In this document: in pieces, positions 48,599 through 58,194 of the stretch
Layout: every line of letters begins with the position of its first letter
Numbering within the stretch: position 1 is the stretch's first letter
Source of the DNA: Pseudarthrobacter equi
GTDB lineage: Bacteria; Actinomycetota; Actinomycetes; Actinomycetales; Micrococcaceae
Assembly: GCF_900105535.1 (NCBI RefSeq)
Contig: NZ_LT629779.1
Span: 310,001 to 374,000 of the forward strand
Direction of reading: 5' to 3'
Length of the DNA: 64,000 bases
Notes under the pieces: model-generated
Told to the model about the DNA's origin: nothing
Seen by the model: the letters and a program-made list of their open reading frames with translations, nothing else
Databases searched by the model: none
Translations under genes and position numbers: made by a program

Positions 48599-48769
48599 AT
48601 GTACGGCTGGATTTTCCGCAACCTCCCGGGGCCGCTCTGGCTGCGGATCGTCACATCAGTGGTGCTGTTGGCGGCCGCACTGGTATTGATGGTCCAGTTC
48701 CTGTTTCCCTGGATGTCCGAGTACACCCAATTCACTGACTCAACGATTGGTGCAGCAAGCCAGCCATGA
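48599..48769 (+). CDS. Small membrane protein, 56 aa
   Basis: ATG 48599, 2 bases after the sortase stop, ending in a 4-base overlap with trpG. Begins MYGWIFRNLPGPLWLRIV, has one hydrophobic helix (TSVVLLAAALVLMVQFLFPW) and a polar C-tail. The tight spacing on both sides and codon use like its neighbours support it as real. A small protein at this place is, as far as I recall, common in Micrococcaceae. Function unknown; possible helper of the sortase. Confidence 0.8.
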   Translation: MYGWIFRNLPGPLWLRIVTSVVLLAAALVLMVQFLFPWMSEYTQFTDSTIGAASQP

Positions 48770-49407
48770 CCACAACCAAGATCCTCGTGGTGGATAACTA
48801 CGACAGCTTCGTCTACACCCTGGTGGGCTACCTCCAGGAGCTCGGCGCCGAGACCACGGTGGTCCGCAACGACGACGTCACCCTCGCCGAAGCGATCGAA
48901 CTTGCCGGCACCCGCGACGGCGTCCTGGTGTCACCGGGCCCCGGCAACCCTGCCGAGGCGGGCATCTGCATTGAACTGATCAAGTGGTGCGGTGAAAACA
49001 GCGTCCCCATGTTCGGCGTGTGCCTGGGCCACCAAGCGCTGGCAGAGGCCTTCGGTGGGACTGTGACTCACGCCCCCGAGCTAATGCACGGCAAGACCTC
49101 GCAGGTGGAACACATCGGAACCAGCGTGTTTGCCGGCCTCCCCTCCCCCATCACCGCCACGCGCTACCACTCCCTGGCTGCCGTCCGTGAGTCCATCCCG
49201 GACGTCCTGGAAGTCACGGCACAGACGGCGTCCGGCGTGGTCATGGGGCTGCAGCACCGCACGGCCCCGCTGTGCGGTGTGCAGTTCCACCCCGAATCGG
49301 TCCTGACCGAAGGCGGCTACCAGATGCTGGGCAACTGGCTCGAATCGCTGGGAATGGCCGGCGCGGCCGCGCGGGCAGCCAAGCTGAGCCCGCTGATCCA
49401 GCACTGA
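48766..49407 (+). CDS. trpG: Anthranilate/aminodeoxychorismate synthase component II (glutamine amidotransferase)
   Basis: 213 residues. Class I glutamine amidotransferase: LVVDNYDSFVYTLVGYL, SPGPGNPAEAGI, nucleophile Cys in MFGVCLGHQALAEAFGG, His/Glu in CGVQFHPESVLTEGG. It supplies ammonia from glutamine to a chorismate-using partner, either TrpE (tryptophan) or PabB (folate); the partner is not in the window, so pabA is an equally fair name. Occupies the same place as mycobacterial trpG next to pknB. Confidence 0.93.
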   Translation: MTTTKILVVDNYDSFVYTLVGYLQELGAETTVVRNDDVTLAEAIELAGTRDGVLVSPGPGNPAEAGICIELIKWCGENSVPMFGVCLGHQALAEAFGGTVTHAPELMHGKTSQVEHIGTSVFAGLPSPITATRYHSLAAVRESIPDVLEVTAQTASGVVMGLQHRTAPLCGVQFHPESVLTEGGYQMLGNWLESLGMAGAAARAAKLSPLIQH

Positions 49408-49462
49408 GCCGCCCGCTCCACGGGATGAACCGATGGTCCGGATCATCCCGCCGGGGTTCCGG

Positions 49463-51367
49463 CTAGCCCCGGTCCCTGCCGCCCTTGGTTGAGGTGGGTG
49501 TGGGTATGGGAGACGGAGTGGCGGTGGGAGGCGGCGGCGGTGCCTTGGCCACCACTATGGTGATGGTCTTTCCCTGCTCCACTGCGGCATTGACGGCGTC
49601 GCTCTGGTCCGTCACCCGGCCCGCCTCAACCTGGCCGTTTTCCGCTTCGACGACGTTCGGCACCAGACCGAGGTCCTTGAGCGCTGCTTCCGCCTCCTCG
49701 CGGGTGCGGCCCCGGAGCTCGGGAACCGCCACCTTGCCGGTGGAAACCACCAGTTCAACGGTGGTACCCACCCCTACGCTCTGCCCCGGTGCGGGACTGG
49801 TGGTGATGACGATGCCGGCGGGCACGGTTGCACTGTTGGCCGTGGTGGTTGACGGCGCACCCACCAACCCCACCTGGCGCAGGACGTCACGAGCCGCGGC
49901 CTCCGTGGAGCCCGGGATGGTCTCCGGGATCTTCACGGCGCTGGGACCCTCGGAAATGTTCAGGATCACCTCTGCGCCGGGATCGAGCTTCTGGCCGGAC
50001 ACCGGGTCGGTGCCGATCGCGATGCCCTTGGGTACGGCGTCGTTCTGTGAACGCGTAATCTTCGGCTTCAGGTTGGCGTTGTACAGCTCCTGCAGGGCTG
50101 CCGACTCTGTCATGGAGGCCACCACCGGGATGTCCACCTTCGGCGGTGGTGGCGCAGGCCGGTTCACCACGCTGTAAACCCACAGGCCGCCGCCGGCAAG
50201 GATGAGCACGGTGAAGATCACCAGGGTTGCAATCCACGCCCGACGCCGGGACTTCTGCCGCGGGGAAGGCTCGCGTTCCGGGGAGAGGCCAAGCGGCAGG
50301 GGCTCAGGTTCGCCGGGCTCGTCCGCAACGCTCAGCGGTACCCGGGTGCCGCCGTCGTCCGAGCCCGTGACGGCGAGGCGGCCGGTGGGGGCGTCGTCCA
50401 GGAAACCGGCGCCCGCGGCGGCAGCGAAGGCCTCGGTTGGTGGGCTGTCCGGTGTAGGCACATGGTCGTTGGGGTCCGTGGGGGCTTCGGAGGCCGGCAC
50501 GGCGGGCACGGCAACGCCGGACCGGGCTGCCCGGAGCGCGCGCTGGAAGGCTGCTGCATCCTGGAACCGGTCGTCACGGTTCTTTTGCAGCGCCTTGGCC
50601 ATGACGGTGTCGAGCGCCGCTGAGACCTCGTGGTTAATGCTGCTGGGCGGCGCCGGGATTTCGCGGACGTGCTGGTAGGCCACGGAAACGGGGCTGTCAC
50701 CAATGAACGGCGGCCTCGAGGTCAGCATTTCGTAGAGCAGGCAGGCAGCCGAGTACAGGTCGCTGCGGGCGTCAACAGTTTCGCCCCGGGCCTGTTCCGG
50801 CGAAAGGTACTGGGCTGTGCCCACCACGGCCTGCGTCTGGGTCATGGTGGCCGAGGAGTCTGCCATGGCGCGGGCGATCCCGAAATCCATCACCTTGATG
50901 GAATTTGTTGCCTTGCAGTACATGACGTTGGCAGGCTTGATGTCCCGGTGCACGATGCCGGCCCGGTGGCTGTATTCGAGGGCACCGAGAACACCCAGCG
51001 TGTAGTCGATTGCCTGCCCGATGCTGACGTCCTTGGCCCGGATCAGGTCCCGCAGCGTCTTGCCGTCCACGAACTCCATCACGATGTACGGCAGCCGGAT
51101 GGATTCCTCTGAACCGTCGTGGACCTGCTGTTCACCGGTGTCGTAGATGGCCACGATGGACGAATGGTTCAGGGCGGCGACGGACTGCGCCTCACGCTTG
51201 AAGCGGGCCTGGAACTGTGGATCCCGGGCCATATCGGGCCGCAGGATCTTGATGGCAACCGTCCGCCCCAGTCTGGTGTCCGTGCCGCTGTATACGTCCG
51301 CCATGCCACCGCGTCCAATGAGGCCGCCGAGCTCATAGCGGCCGCTCAGGACACGCTTGTTGTCCAC
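49463..51367 (-). CDS. pknB: Ser/Thr protein kinase with PASTA domains (PknB)
   Basis: 634 residues from GTG 51367 (GGGAGGA upstream); a GTG at 51415 also fits but has a weaker site. Kinase: GRGGMADVYSG loop, TVAIKIL with the ATP lysine, HRDIKPANVMYC, MDFGIARAM, GTAQYLSPEQARGE. A juxtamembrane linker leads to one helix (WIATLVIFTVLILAGGGLW), then three PASTA repeats of ~65 residues and a Pro/Thr tail. PASTA repeats sense peptidoglycan precursors outside; the kinase phosphorylates division and wall proteins inside. Last gene of the fhaA-to-pknB operon, with pstP as its phosphatase. Confidence 0.95.
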   Translation of the reverse strand: MDNKRVLSGRYELGGLIGRGGMADVYSGTDTRLGRTVAIKILRPDMARDPQFQARFKREAQSVAALNHSSIVAIYDTGEQQVHDGSEESIRLPYIVMEFVDGKTLRDLIRAKDVSIGQAIDYTLGVLGALEYSHRAGIVHRDIKPANVMYCKATNSIKVMDFGIARAMADSSATMTQTQAVVGTAQYLSPEQARGETVDARSDLYSAACLLYEMLTSRPPFIGDSPVSVAYQHVREIPAPPSSINHEVSAALDTVMAKALQKNRDDRFQDAAAFQRALRAARSGVAVPAVPASEAPTDPNDHVPTPDSPPTEAFAAAAGAGFLDDAPTGRLAVTGSDDGGTRVPLSVADEPGEPEPLPLGLSPEREPSPRQKSRRRAWIATLVIFTVLILAGGGLWVYSVVNRPAPPPPKVDIPVVASMTESAALQELYNANLKPKITRSQNDAVPKGIAIGTDPVSGQKLDPGAEVILNISEGPSAVKIPETIPGSTEAAARDVLRQVGLVGAPSTTTANSATVPAGIVITTSPAPGQSVGVGTTVELVVSTGKVAVPELRGRTREEAEAALKDLGLVPNVVEAENGQVEAGRVTDQSDAVNAAVEQGKTITIVVAKAPPPPPTATPSPIPTPTSTKGGRDRG

Positions 51368-51427
51368 CGGGACATTGTCCTCCCGGTGGAGCGGTGCGCG
51401 CGATGACTCGTTCACGTTCAGGTCCGT

Positions 51428-53167
51428 TTACCGTGCGCAGGTGGGCGGGGTGCCCGGCTCCTGGCCGGTGGAACAGGTGGGCAGGGGCAACTGCGGGGAG
51501 GGAGCTGACTGTGCGGTGGTGGGGGCCGTCGCGGTGGGCGCCTCCGACGTGGGTGCCTGGGAGGTGGGGGCAGGCGGCGCCACGGCATAGGTCACGGTGA
51601 TTGACGATCCCACCGGCAGCGGTCCCGTGGGGTTGAGGCCTACGACCTGTCCCGGTGAGGCCTCGCTGGTTTGCTGCGGCTCCACCGTCACAGCCAGGCC
51701 AAGGTTGGAAAGCTCGGACTGGACCTGGCGGTAGTCCTTGCCCAGGTACGCGTCCGGGATCACGTTCACGGTTTCCTGGGTGGGCGTCGGCGTCGGGGTG
51801 GGCGTATCACGCGTTGGCGTCGGACTGGGTGCCTGCGATGTCCTGGTGGGTGTGGCACTGGTGGTCTTCGGGCTGCTTGAGGTGGCAACCGACGTGGGGC
51901 TGTTGGACGGCGAGAACACGCCCATGTTGTTGAGCAGGAAGCCCACCAGGGCGAACAGGACGAGCAGGATCAAGGCGATCAAGGGCCACGTCCACGGGCT
52001 GCGGCCCTTGCGCTGCGGCTCATCGACCGGCTCGTCGTCGTACGCGGTCTCTTCCTGGTCCCAGTTACGCTCGGCGGCCAGCGCGTTGGCGCGGGCCAGC
52101 GGTCCCTGGGGTGCGTTGCCGTCCGCGGCGTCGCCATCAGCGGCATTCGCTGCGGCGGCACCAGCAGCGGCTCCGGCTGCGGCGGCCCCCACCACCGGGA
52201 GCGCGGAGGTGGCAGTGGGTGAGGAATCCCGCTGCGCACCGATCACGCCGGTGGGTGCGGTGGCCGTATCCACGGGTGCGGTGATGGGGCCGGTGTCGGG
52301 TGCGTCGAAGAGCAGCATGCCGGGTACTGCGGCGCGGGCTGCGCCGACGTCCCCGTTGCGGATGGCTTCAGCCGCCTCGGCGAGCTTGATGGCGTTTGCC
52401 GGCCGGTTTTTGGGGTCCTTGGCCAGCATGGACATCAGGAGCGCGCGGACTGGTGTGGGCAGCGTCTCCGGCAGAGGCGGCGGTGCGTCATTGACCTGTG
52501 CCAGGGCGATCGCGATCTGGGATTCGCCGGAGAACGGACGGTGGCCGGTCAAGCACTCGTACCCGATGACGCCGAGGGAGTAAATGTCCGAAGAACCCGT
52601 GGCGGTTTGTCCGGTGGCCTGTTCCGGCGCCAGGTACTGGGCGGTGCCCATGACCTGGCCGGTCTGGGTGAGCGGCACCTGGTCGGCCAGGCGGGCGATG
52701 CCGAAGTCCGTGACCTTCACGCGTCCGTCCGGCGTGATGAGGAGGTTGCCGGGCTTGATGTCGCGGTGCACCAGGCCCTGGGCGTGCGCAACAGAGAGCG
52801 CCCGCGCGGTCTGGGCCATGATGGACAGGGTGCGGTCCGGCGACAGCACATGTTCATGCTCGATGATGCTGCTGAGGGGCTGGCCGGGCACCAGCTCCAT
52901 GACCAGGTAGGCGGAGCCTTCCTCCTCGCCGTAGTCAAAGACGTTGGCGATCCCCACGTGGTTCAGGAGTGCGGTGTGGCGGGCCTCGGCGCGGAACCGC
53001 TGCAGGAAGCCGGGGTCTCCGGTGTATTCCTCTTTCAGCACCTTGATCGCGACGATGCGGCCGAGGACGAGGTCCTTTGCTTTCCAGACTTCGCCCATGC
53101 CGCCGATCGCGATCCGCGTGGTCAGCTGGAATCTGCCGCCGAGGGTGATTCCGGTTGTAGGCCTCAC
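51428..53167 (-). CDS. pknA: Ser/Thr protein kinase (PknA-type) with one PASTA domain
   Basis: 579 residues from GTG 53167, overlapping the pbpA stop by 4 bases. Kinase motifs: [12 protein letters not shown] loop, [41 protein letters not shown] low-complexity linker and one membrane helix ([19 protein letters not shown]) follow, then a Thr/Pro linker and a single C-terminal PASTA repeat ([18 protein letters not shown] and on). Mycobacterial PknA, as I recall it, lacks PASTA, so this version can probably also sense the wall. Partner of PknB in controlling growth. Confidence 0.93.
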   Translation of the reverse strand: MRPTTGITLGGRFQLTTRIAIGGMGEVWKAKDLVLGRIVAIKVLKEEYTGDPGFLQRFRAEARHTALLNHVGIANVFDYGEEEGSAYLVMELVPGQPLSSIIEHEHVLSPDRTLSIMAQTARALSVAHAQGLVHRDIKPGNLLITPDGRVKVTDFGIARLADQVPLTQTGQVMGTAQYLAPEQATGQTATGSSDIYSLGVIGYECLTGHRPFSGESQIAIALAQVNDAPPPLPETLPTPVRALLMSMLAKDPKNRPANAIKLAEAAEAIRNGDVGAARAAVPGMLLFDAPDTGPITAPVDTATAPTGVIGAQRDSSPTATSALPVVGAAAAGAAAGAAAANAADGDAADGNAPQGPLARANALAAERNWDQEETAYDDEPVDEPQRKGRSPWTWPLIALILLVLFALVGFLLNNMGVFSPSNSPTSVATSSSPKTTSATPTRTSQAPSPTPTRDTPTPTPTPTQETVNVIPDAYLGKDYRQVQSELSNLGLAVTVEPQQTSEASPGQVVGLNPTGPLPVGSSITVTYAVAPPAPTSQAPTSEAPTATAPTTAQSAPSPQLPLPTCSTGQEPGTPPTCAR

Positions 53168-54624
53168 TTATTCAACACCGCCTCAAAAATTTTCTTCGCA
53201 TTAGGACTGGTCAGCTGTGCTCCGGTGGTGATGTCCACGCCCTCCATGGCGATGGTGACGCTCACCTGCGGGTTGTTTGCGGGGGCGAAGCCGGTGAACC
53301 AGGAGTTGTTGGTGCCGTTGCCCAACTCCGCGGTTCCGGTCTTTCCCGCCACCTGGACGCCCGGGACGCCTGCGCGGTTCGCAATTCCTTCGCTGACCGC
53401 ACTGACCATCCAATCGGTGATCTGGTTGGCGATCTCCGGCGTAGTGGAGGTCCGGAGCTGCTCGGGCTGCGGCTCGTCGATGACCCGCAGGTCCGGGGAG
53501 CGGAGGGTCTTGATGAGGCTTGGCCGCATCTGCACGCCGTCGTTGGCTATCGCGGACGTCATCATGTTGATCTGCAGCGGGGTGGCGCGGACATCCTTCT
53601 GGCCGATTGCCGACTGGGCGAGGCCCGGTGCGTCCAGTTCATTCGGGAAGCCGTCGCCGCGGGCGTAGCCGATCTTGAGCTGGTCTCCCAGGTCCTCACC
53701 GAAGCCGAACTTCTGTGCCTGGGAAGCGATGGCGTCACGCCCCAGATCCAAGGCGATGCTCGCGAAGGGGGTGTTGCAGGACTGCTGCAGGGCAAACGCG
53801 AAACTCGCGGTGTCCCTGGTGTAGCAGTTGCCGCCGGCATAGTTGGGAAGCCGGTAGGAGATACCGTCGAAGGGCATTTCGGCCGGGTTGGGCAGGACAC
53901 TGTCCGCGTTGTACTTCCCGGAGGCAAGGGCCGCCGCCGTGTCGACCAGTTTGTACACCGAGCCCGGGGCCAACAGCTCACCCGTGGGGCCGCTGACATT
54001 CTGGTTCAAGTTGATGCCGGGCACCTTCAGGAACTCATTGATGTTGGCGCTTTCCGCCTCGGGATCCTGGACGGCCACCTTGTTGGGATCGTAGGACGGC
54101 TTCGATGCCATGGCCAGGATGGCACCCGTTTTGGGGTTAGTGACCACGATGGATCCGCGCTGGCCATCAGGAATCAGGCTGTAGGCGAGCTGCTGGAGCT
54201 GGGGATCGATGGTCAGTTCAACGGAAGCGCCCTTGGGCTGGTTTCCGAGGAAGAGCTGGCCTACCCGGTCCAGGAAGAGCTGGTCGGAGTCACCGGTGAG
54301 GACTTCACCCATGGCCCGCTCCAGTCCGGTGGCGCCGTAGTTCTGCGAGAAGTAACCCGTCATGCCGGCATACAGTTCCGGCTGCGGGTAGGTGCGCTGG
54401 AACTTGCAGGTTTCGGAGCCCGTTTCCACGGACTCGGCTACCGGGGTTCCGCCCACGATGATGGCGCCGCGGTCGCTGCAGTAGTTCTGCAGGATGGCTC
54501 GCTGGTTCAGGGGGTTGGCCTTCAGTTCATCGGCGCCCACCACCTGCACGAAGCTGAGCGCGCCGAAGAGCAGGGCGAACATGGCGACCGCCGCTATCCA
54601 TGAGTGTCGTATGGCCTGGTTCAT
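53164..54624 (-). CDS. pbpA: Class B penicillin-binding protein PbpA
   Basis: 486 residues. Short N-terminal membrane anchor ([18 protein letters not shown]), a dimerisation/pedestal region, then the transpeptidase: SVYK ([10 protein letters not shown]) near residue 220, SCN (QQSCNTPF), KTG ([12 protein letters not shown]). All catalytic motifs intact. Makes peptide crosslinks outside the membrane, working with the RodA polymerase encoded just upstream; the start and the rodA stop share 4 bases. Same length and place as mycobacterial PbpA. Confidence 0.96.
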   Translation of the reverse strand: MNQAIRHSWIAAVAMFALLFGALSFVQVVGADELKANPLNQRAILQNYCSDRGAIIVGGTPVAESVETGSETCKFQRTYPQPELYAGMTGYFSQNYGATGLERAMGEVLTGDSDQLFLDRVGQLFLGNQPKGASVELTIDPQLQQLAYSLIPDGQRGSIVVTNPKTGAILAMASKPSYDPNKVAVQDPEAESANINEFLKVPGINLNQNVSGPTGELLAPGSVYKLVDTAAALASGKYNADSVLPNPAEMPFDGISYRLPNYAGGNCYTRDTASFAFALQQSCNTPFASIALDLGRDAIASQAQKFGFGEDLGDQLKIGYARGDGFPNELDAPGLAQSAIGQKDVRATPLQINMMTSAIANDGVQMRPSLIKTLRSPDLRVIDEPQPEQLRTSTTPEIANQITDWMVSAVSEGIANRAGVPGVQVAGKTGTAELGNGTNNSWFTGFAPANNPQVSVTIAMEGVDITTGAQLTSPNAKKIFEAVLNK

Positions 54625-56009
54625 GCCTGCTTCACCGCCTCGGTTGGAGTATCAATGCCTGTAGTGTCTGCGCCCTTGGACGGCGGCAGCGGAGTGGTGT
54701 CCACCGGGCCGCGGGCTGTGTGCGAAATCAGCAGCAGCAGCCCCACGATGATCCAGTTGGCCAGGAGGGAGGATCCGCCGGCCGCCAGGAACGGCGTGGT
54801 GAGGCCGGTCAGTGGAATCAGGCGGGTAACGCCGCCGATCACCACGAAGCACTGGAGGGCCACGGCAAACGAGAGGCCGCAGGCAAGGAGCTTGCCGAAC
54901 GCGTCCCGGGTGCCAAGCGCCGCCCGGAAACCGCGGGTCACCAGCAGCAGGTACATGAGGACGATGGCGAAGATACCGATCAGTCCCAGTTCCTCGCCGA
55001 GGGACGCGATGATCATGTCGCTGTTGGCGAAGGGAACGAGGTCCGGCCGGCCCTGGCCCAGTCCGGTACCCACAAGGCCGCCGTTGGCCATGCCGAAGAG
55101 GCCCTGGATTACCTGCCGGCTGCCGTTCTCGTAGACCTCGGGAGTGAAGGCGTTGATCCAGCCGTTGATGCGCTGCTCCACGTGGGAGAACACCCGGGAG
55201 GCAACGAAGCCGCCGCCTAAGATCAGGGCCAGGCCGATGACTACCCAGCTGATCCGGCTGGTGGCCACGTAGATCATGACGATGAACAAGCCGAAGAACA
55301 GGACCGAGGAACCGAGGTCCCGCTGGAAGATGAGCACGCCGATGCTGACCAGCCACGCGGCGATCATCGGTCCCATGTCCTTGAATCGGGGGAACTGCAG
55401 GGGGCCGATCTTGCGGCCGGCCAGCAGGATCAGGTCCCGGTTCGAGGAAAGATACCCCGCGAAGAATATGGCCAGGGTGATCTTGGCGACCTCGCCCGGC
55501 TGGAACGTCATGGGGCCGAGCCGGATCCACACCCGGGCGCCCAGGATTTCCCCGGCACTGATGCCGGGAACGAGCGGCAGGACCAGCAGCAGGGCGCTGG
55601 CGGCCAGCGAAATGAACGTGAAACGGCGAAGGATGCGGTGGTCCTTCAGGAACCAGATGACGGCGATGGCCACTGCCATGGCGATCAGCGTCCAGCGGAG
55701 CTGGTTGTTGCCGGTGTCCGCGCCCGGCGGATCCAGGCGGTGGATCATGGCCAGGCCGAGTCCGTTCAGCGCAACCACCAGGGGAAGCATAACCGGATCG
55801 GCATACTTTGCGCGGAAGCGCAGCACGCCGTGGAATGCCAGGGCCGCTACCGCGAGCAGGCTCGATTGGAACCAGAAATCGGAGTCGAAGGCCTTTTCCT
55901 TGTCCACACCAACCATCATGTTGGCGCCGATGCCCACGGCAAGGGCGAGGACCAGCAACGCAAGTTCAACATTGCGGCGCGGCTTCAGGGTGGTGCTGAG
56001 CTGGCTCAC
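54621..56009 (-). CDS. rodA: SEDS peptidoglycan glycosyltransferase RodA/FtsW
   Basis: 462 residues from GTG 56009, overlapping the pstP stop by 4 bases. About ten to twelve membrane helices; GARVWIRLGPMTFQPGEVAK, QRDLGSSVLFFGLFI (with the conserved functional Asp), and the C-terminal IGGVTRLIPLTGLTTPFLAAGG are SEDS hallmarks. It polymerises glycan strands from lipid II, partnered by PbpA. Assigned RodA rather than FtsW by its place in this operon. Confidence 0.95.
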   Translation of the reverse strand: MSQLSTTLKPRRNVELALLVLALAVGIGANMMVGVDKEKAFDSDFWFQSSLLAVAALAFHGVLRFRAKYADPVMLPLVVALNGLGLAMIHRLDPPGADTGNNQLRWTLIAMAVAIAVIWFLKDHRILRRFTFISLAASALLLVLPLVPGISAGEILGARVWIRLGPMTFQPGEVAKITLAIFFAGYLSSNRDLILLAGRKIGPLQFPRFKDMGPMIAAWLVSIGVLIFQRDLGSSVLFFGLFIVMIYVATSRISWVVIGLALILGGGFVASRVFSHVEQRINGWINAFTPEVYENGSRQVIQGLFGMANGGLVGTGLGQGRPDLVPFANSDMIIASLGEELGLIGIFAIVLMYLLLVTRGFRAALGTRDAFGKLLACGLSFAVALQCFVVIGGVTRLIPLTGLTTPFLAAGGSSLLANWIIVGLLLLISHTARGPVDTTPLPPSKGADTTGIDTPTEAVKQA

Positions 56010-57709
56010 TTGGCTCCCTCGCAGTTGACGGTGGGGCTCGGCGATGGAGTGGGGCTGCCGGATGCCGGGGCTGCGGACGGTGGGGCCGCTGACGCCGTAG
56101 CTGACGGAGCGGGCGTGGTGGGAACAGGGGTTGGCGACGGCGATGCCGTAGGTGCAGGGCACTCCTCTTCGGGTGAAGTGGTGCCGGTAAGTTCGAGGTT
56201 CTTCACGATCCGCTGTGCGTCGTAGAGGTCGCTGGCGGGGACGGTCTGGCGGACCCGCTGCTGGGAAAATTGGGGGAGCGAATCCATCCGGATATCCGTC
56301 ACGGTTTCCAGGCTGGAGAGCTGGATGGGGCCAAGCCGCTGGGAAACCCCGTTGAAGATGGCAACCCGGGAATCGGACTCGCCCACGTAGTAGCGGGTCT
56401 GGGTCCAGGCATAGCCAAGCCACAGTCCAATACCCAGGACAACCACAACAGCTGCCGCCACGGACCAGGTAATCCAGCGGCGCGGCTTCAGCGGCACCAG
56501 CGTTTCATCGTCGTCATTAGCGGCTGGTTCAGCCTTATGCGTCAGAACTGTGGCGGCCCTGCGGGCCACGGTACGTCCGGCGATGGTGGGGATGGAACCG
56601 GACTCGGCGGCGGTTGCGGCGGCGCCCACCAGTTCATGGGGGCGCGAGGACAGTTCTTCGCGCAGGACTTCAGCGGACAGGTGCTCCCCGAGGTGGGGGT
56701 CGGTGGATCCCGGGTCCGGTGTCTTGTCTTCCGAGGGTCCGGTGTCGGGTTCGCTGCCGCCAACCGTCTTGGCATCAGCCGGCTGGGACTTGGCTCCCGG
56801 GTCCCGGGCATCCTTTGCGTCTGCATCGGAGGCTTCCGCGGTTGCCGCAGCCGGTGCGGCTGACGCGGCCGGCGCGTCAGCGGACTCGGTTGCCCGGGCC
56901 GCGGGAATGACGTCGACGGCGGCCGTGCTGACGTCGTCGGGCGTTTCTTCCGCGATCTCGAGCATGATGACCGTGACGTTGTCCGGGGAGCCGGCCTCCA
57001 GGGTTAGGTCCACCAGGGTTTCCACGCATTCGCGGAGGTTTGGGGTTTCCTTGACGGTCCGCTCCACGGCGTGGCCGGCAACGTAGTTAAGCCCATCGGA
57101 GCAGAGGAGCCAGCGGTCACCCGGCCGGGCCTCCAACGTGTCCAGGTCCAGCTCGGGGCTGGCATCCACGTCACCGAGCACGCGCATGAGCACGTTCTTG
57201 TGCGGATGCGTTTCCGCTTCTTCAGGCTTGAGCCGGCCTTCATCGATCAGCCGCTGGACGAACGTGTGGTCCACGCTGACCTGTTCGAATTCGCCGTCCC
57301 GGAGGCGGTAGGCGCGTGAATCGCCGATGTGGGCGAAGTGCAGCTGGCCTTCAGCGAGCAGCAGCGCTGTCACGGTGGTGCCCATCCCGGCGAGTTTGGG
57401 ATTGATATGGACCAGCTCGGACAGCAGGGAATTTGCTGTCTGGATCTCGTCGGCGAGGATGGTGCCGGCGTCGCCCTCATAGTCCGCGCGGTCCAGGTGG
57501 ATCATGTCCAGGACTGTGGCAGCAGAGGCGACGTCGCCGCCGGCATGACCGCCCATGCCGTCCGCTACGACGGCCAGGTGCCGGCCCGCATAGGCGGAGT
57601 CGTCGTTCTTGGAGCGGATCCGGCCGACGTCGGACCGGGCCGCGTAGCGCATGATGAGGGGCCGCGGCGCGGGCTGGGGCCCGGTTGCGGGGTTTTCGGG
57701 AACGGCCAC
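56006..57709 (-). CDS. pstP: PP2C-family Ser/Thr phosphatase PstP
   Basis: 567 residues from GTG 57709. Metal-dependent phosphatase domain to ~residue 255: RSDVGRIRSKNDDSAYAG, VADGMGGHAGGDVAS, AHIGDSRAYRLRDG, LLCSDGLNYVAG, GSPDNVTVIML. An Ala/Asp/Glu-rich linker of ~140 residues follows, then one membrane helix (WSVAAAVVVVLGIGLWLGYA) and a small external domain with a Pro/Ser/Thr tail. Reverses PknA/PknB phosphorylation. The linker looks longer than in the mycobacterial enzyme. Confidence 0.95.
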   Translation of the reverse strand: MAVPENPATGPQPAPRPLIMRYAARSDVGRIRSKNDDSAYAGRHLAVVADGMGGHAGGDVASAATVLDMIHLDRADYEGDAGTILADEIQTANSLLSELVHINPKLAGMGTTVTALLLAEGQLHFAHIGDSRAYRLRDGEFEQVSVDHTFVQRLIDEGRLKPEEAETHPHKNVLMRVLGDVDASPELDLDTLEARPGDRWLLCSDGLNYVAGHAVERTVKETPNLRECVETLVDLTLEAGSPDNVTVIMLEIAEETPDDVSTAAVDVIPAARATESADAPAASAAPAAATAEASDADAKDARDPGAKSQPADAKTVGGSEPDTGPSEDKTPDPGSTDPHLGEHLSAEVLREELSSRPHELVGAAATAAESGSIPTIAGRTVARRAATVLTHKAEPAANDDDETLVPLKPRRWITWSVAAAVVVVLGIGLWLGYAWTQTRYYVGESDSRVAIFNGVSQRLGPIQLSSLETVTDIRMDSLPQFSQQRVRQTVPASDLYDAQRIVKNLELTGTTSPEEECPAPTASPSPTPVPTTPAPSATASAAPPSAAPASGSPTPSPSPTVNCEGAK

Positions 57710-57711
57710 AG

Positions 57712-58194
57712 CTACGGCCTCAATTCGATGACCGTCTTGCCGATTCTCACAGGTACGCCTGGCTCAACGGGCAGGGCACGGGTAAGTTGCTGGTCCGCAA
57801 GGTACGTGCCGTTGGTGGATCCAAGGTCTTCGATGAACCAGCGGCTGCCCTGCGGAAACAGCCGCGCATGGCGGCCTGAGGCGTAGTCGTCCTCGAGTAC
57901 AAGGGTGGCTTCCTGGGCGCGGCCCAGCAGGACCGGGCTGGCGGCCAGCGGAAGCGTGGTTCCCTTCAGGGGGCCCTCCACCACCACGAGTTGCCTGGCC
58001 TGCTGCTTCACCGGCTGCGGCGGAGCTTCGGCGAGATCCGGGTTCTTGCGGACCTCACGGGCGGTGGGGGCTCCGGAGGCGGCCTTGCGGCCCACCATCA
58101 GGTCCCGGCGCATGGCGGAGACAATGCTGAAGATGAGCACCCACAGGAGCAGCAGGAAGCCGAACCGCAGCGCGGTGATGGTCAGGTCGCTCAT
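57712..58194 (-). CDS. fhaB: FHA-domain protein FhaB (FipA-type)
   Basis: 160 residues. One N-terminal membrane helix (FGFLLLLWVLIFSIVSAM) followed by a linker and a C-terminal FHA domain: VLLGRAQEATLVLEDDYASGRHARLF, then DLGSTNGTYLADQQL. Gly-Arg, Ser-Gly-Arg-His and Gly-Ser-Thr-Asn are the phosphothreonine-binding residues and are all present. Recruits Thr-phosphorylated partners of PknA/B at the membrane. Overlaps fhaA by 4 bases; pstP follows after 2 bases. Confidence 0.95.
   Translation of the reverse strand: MSDLTITALRFGFLLLLWVLIFSIVSAMRRDLMVGRKAASGAPTAREVRKNPDLAEAPPQPVKQQARQLVVVEGPLKGTTLPLAASPVLLGRAQEATLVLEDDYASGRHARLFPQGSRWFIEDLGSTNGTYLADQQLTRALPVEPGVPVRIGKTVIELRP

Noticed and set aside
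55622..55640. parS-like half site (AACGTGAAACGG) in rodA
   Set aside because: Only the right half matches; no left-half TTTCAC.
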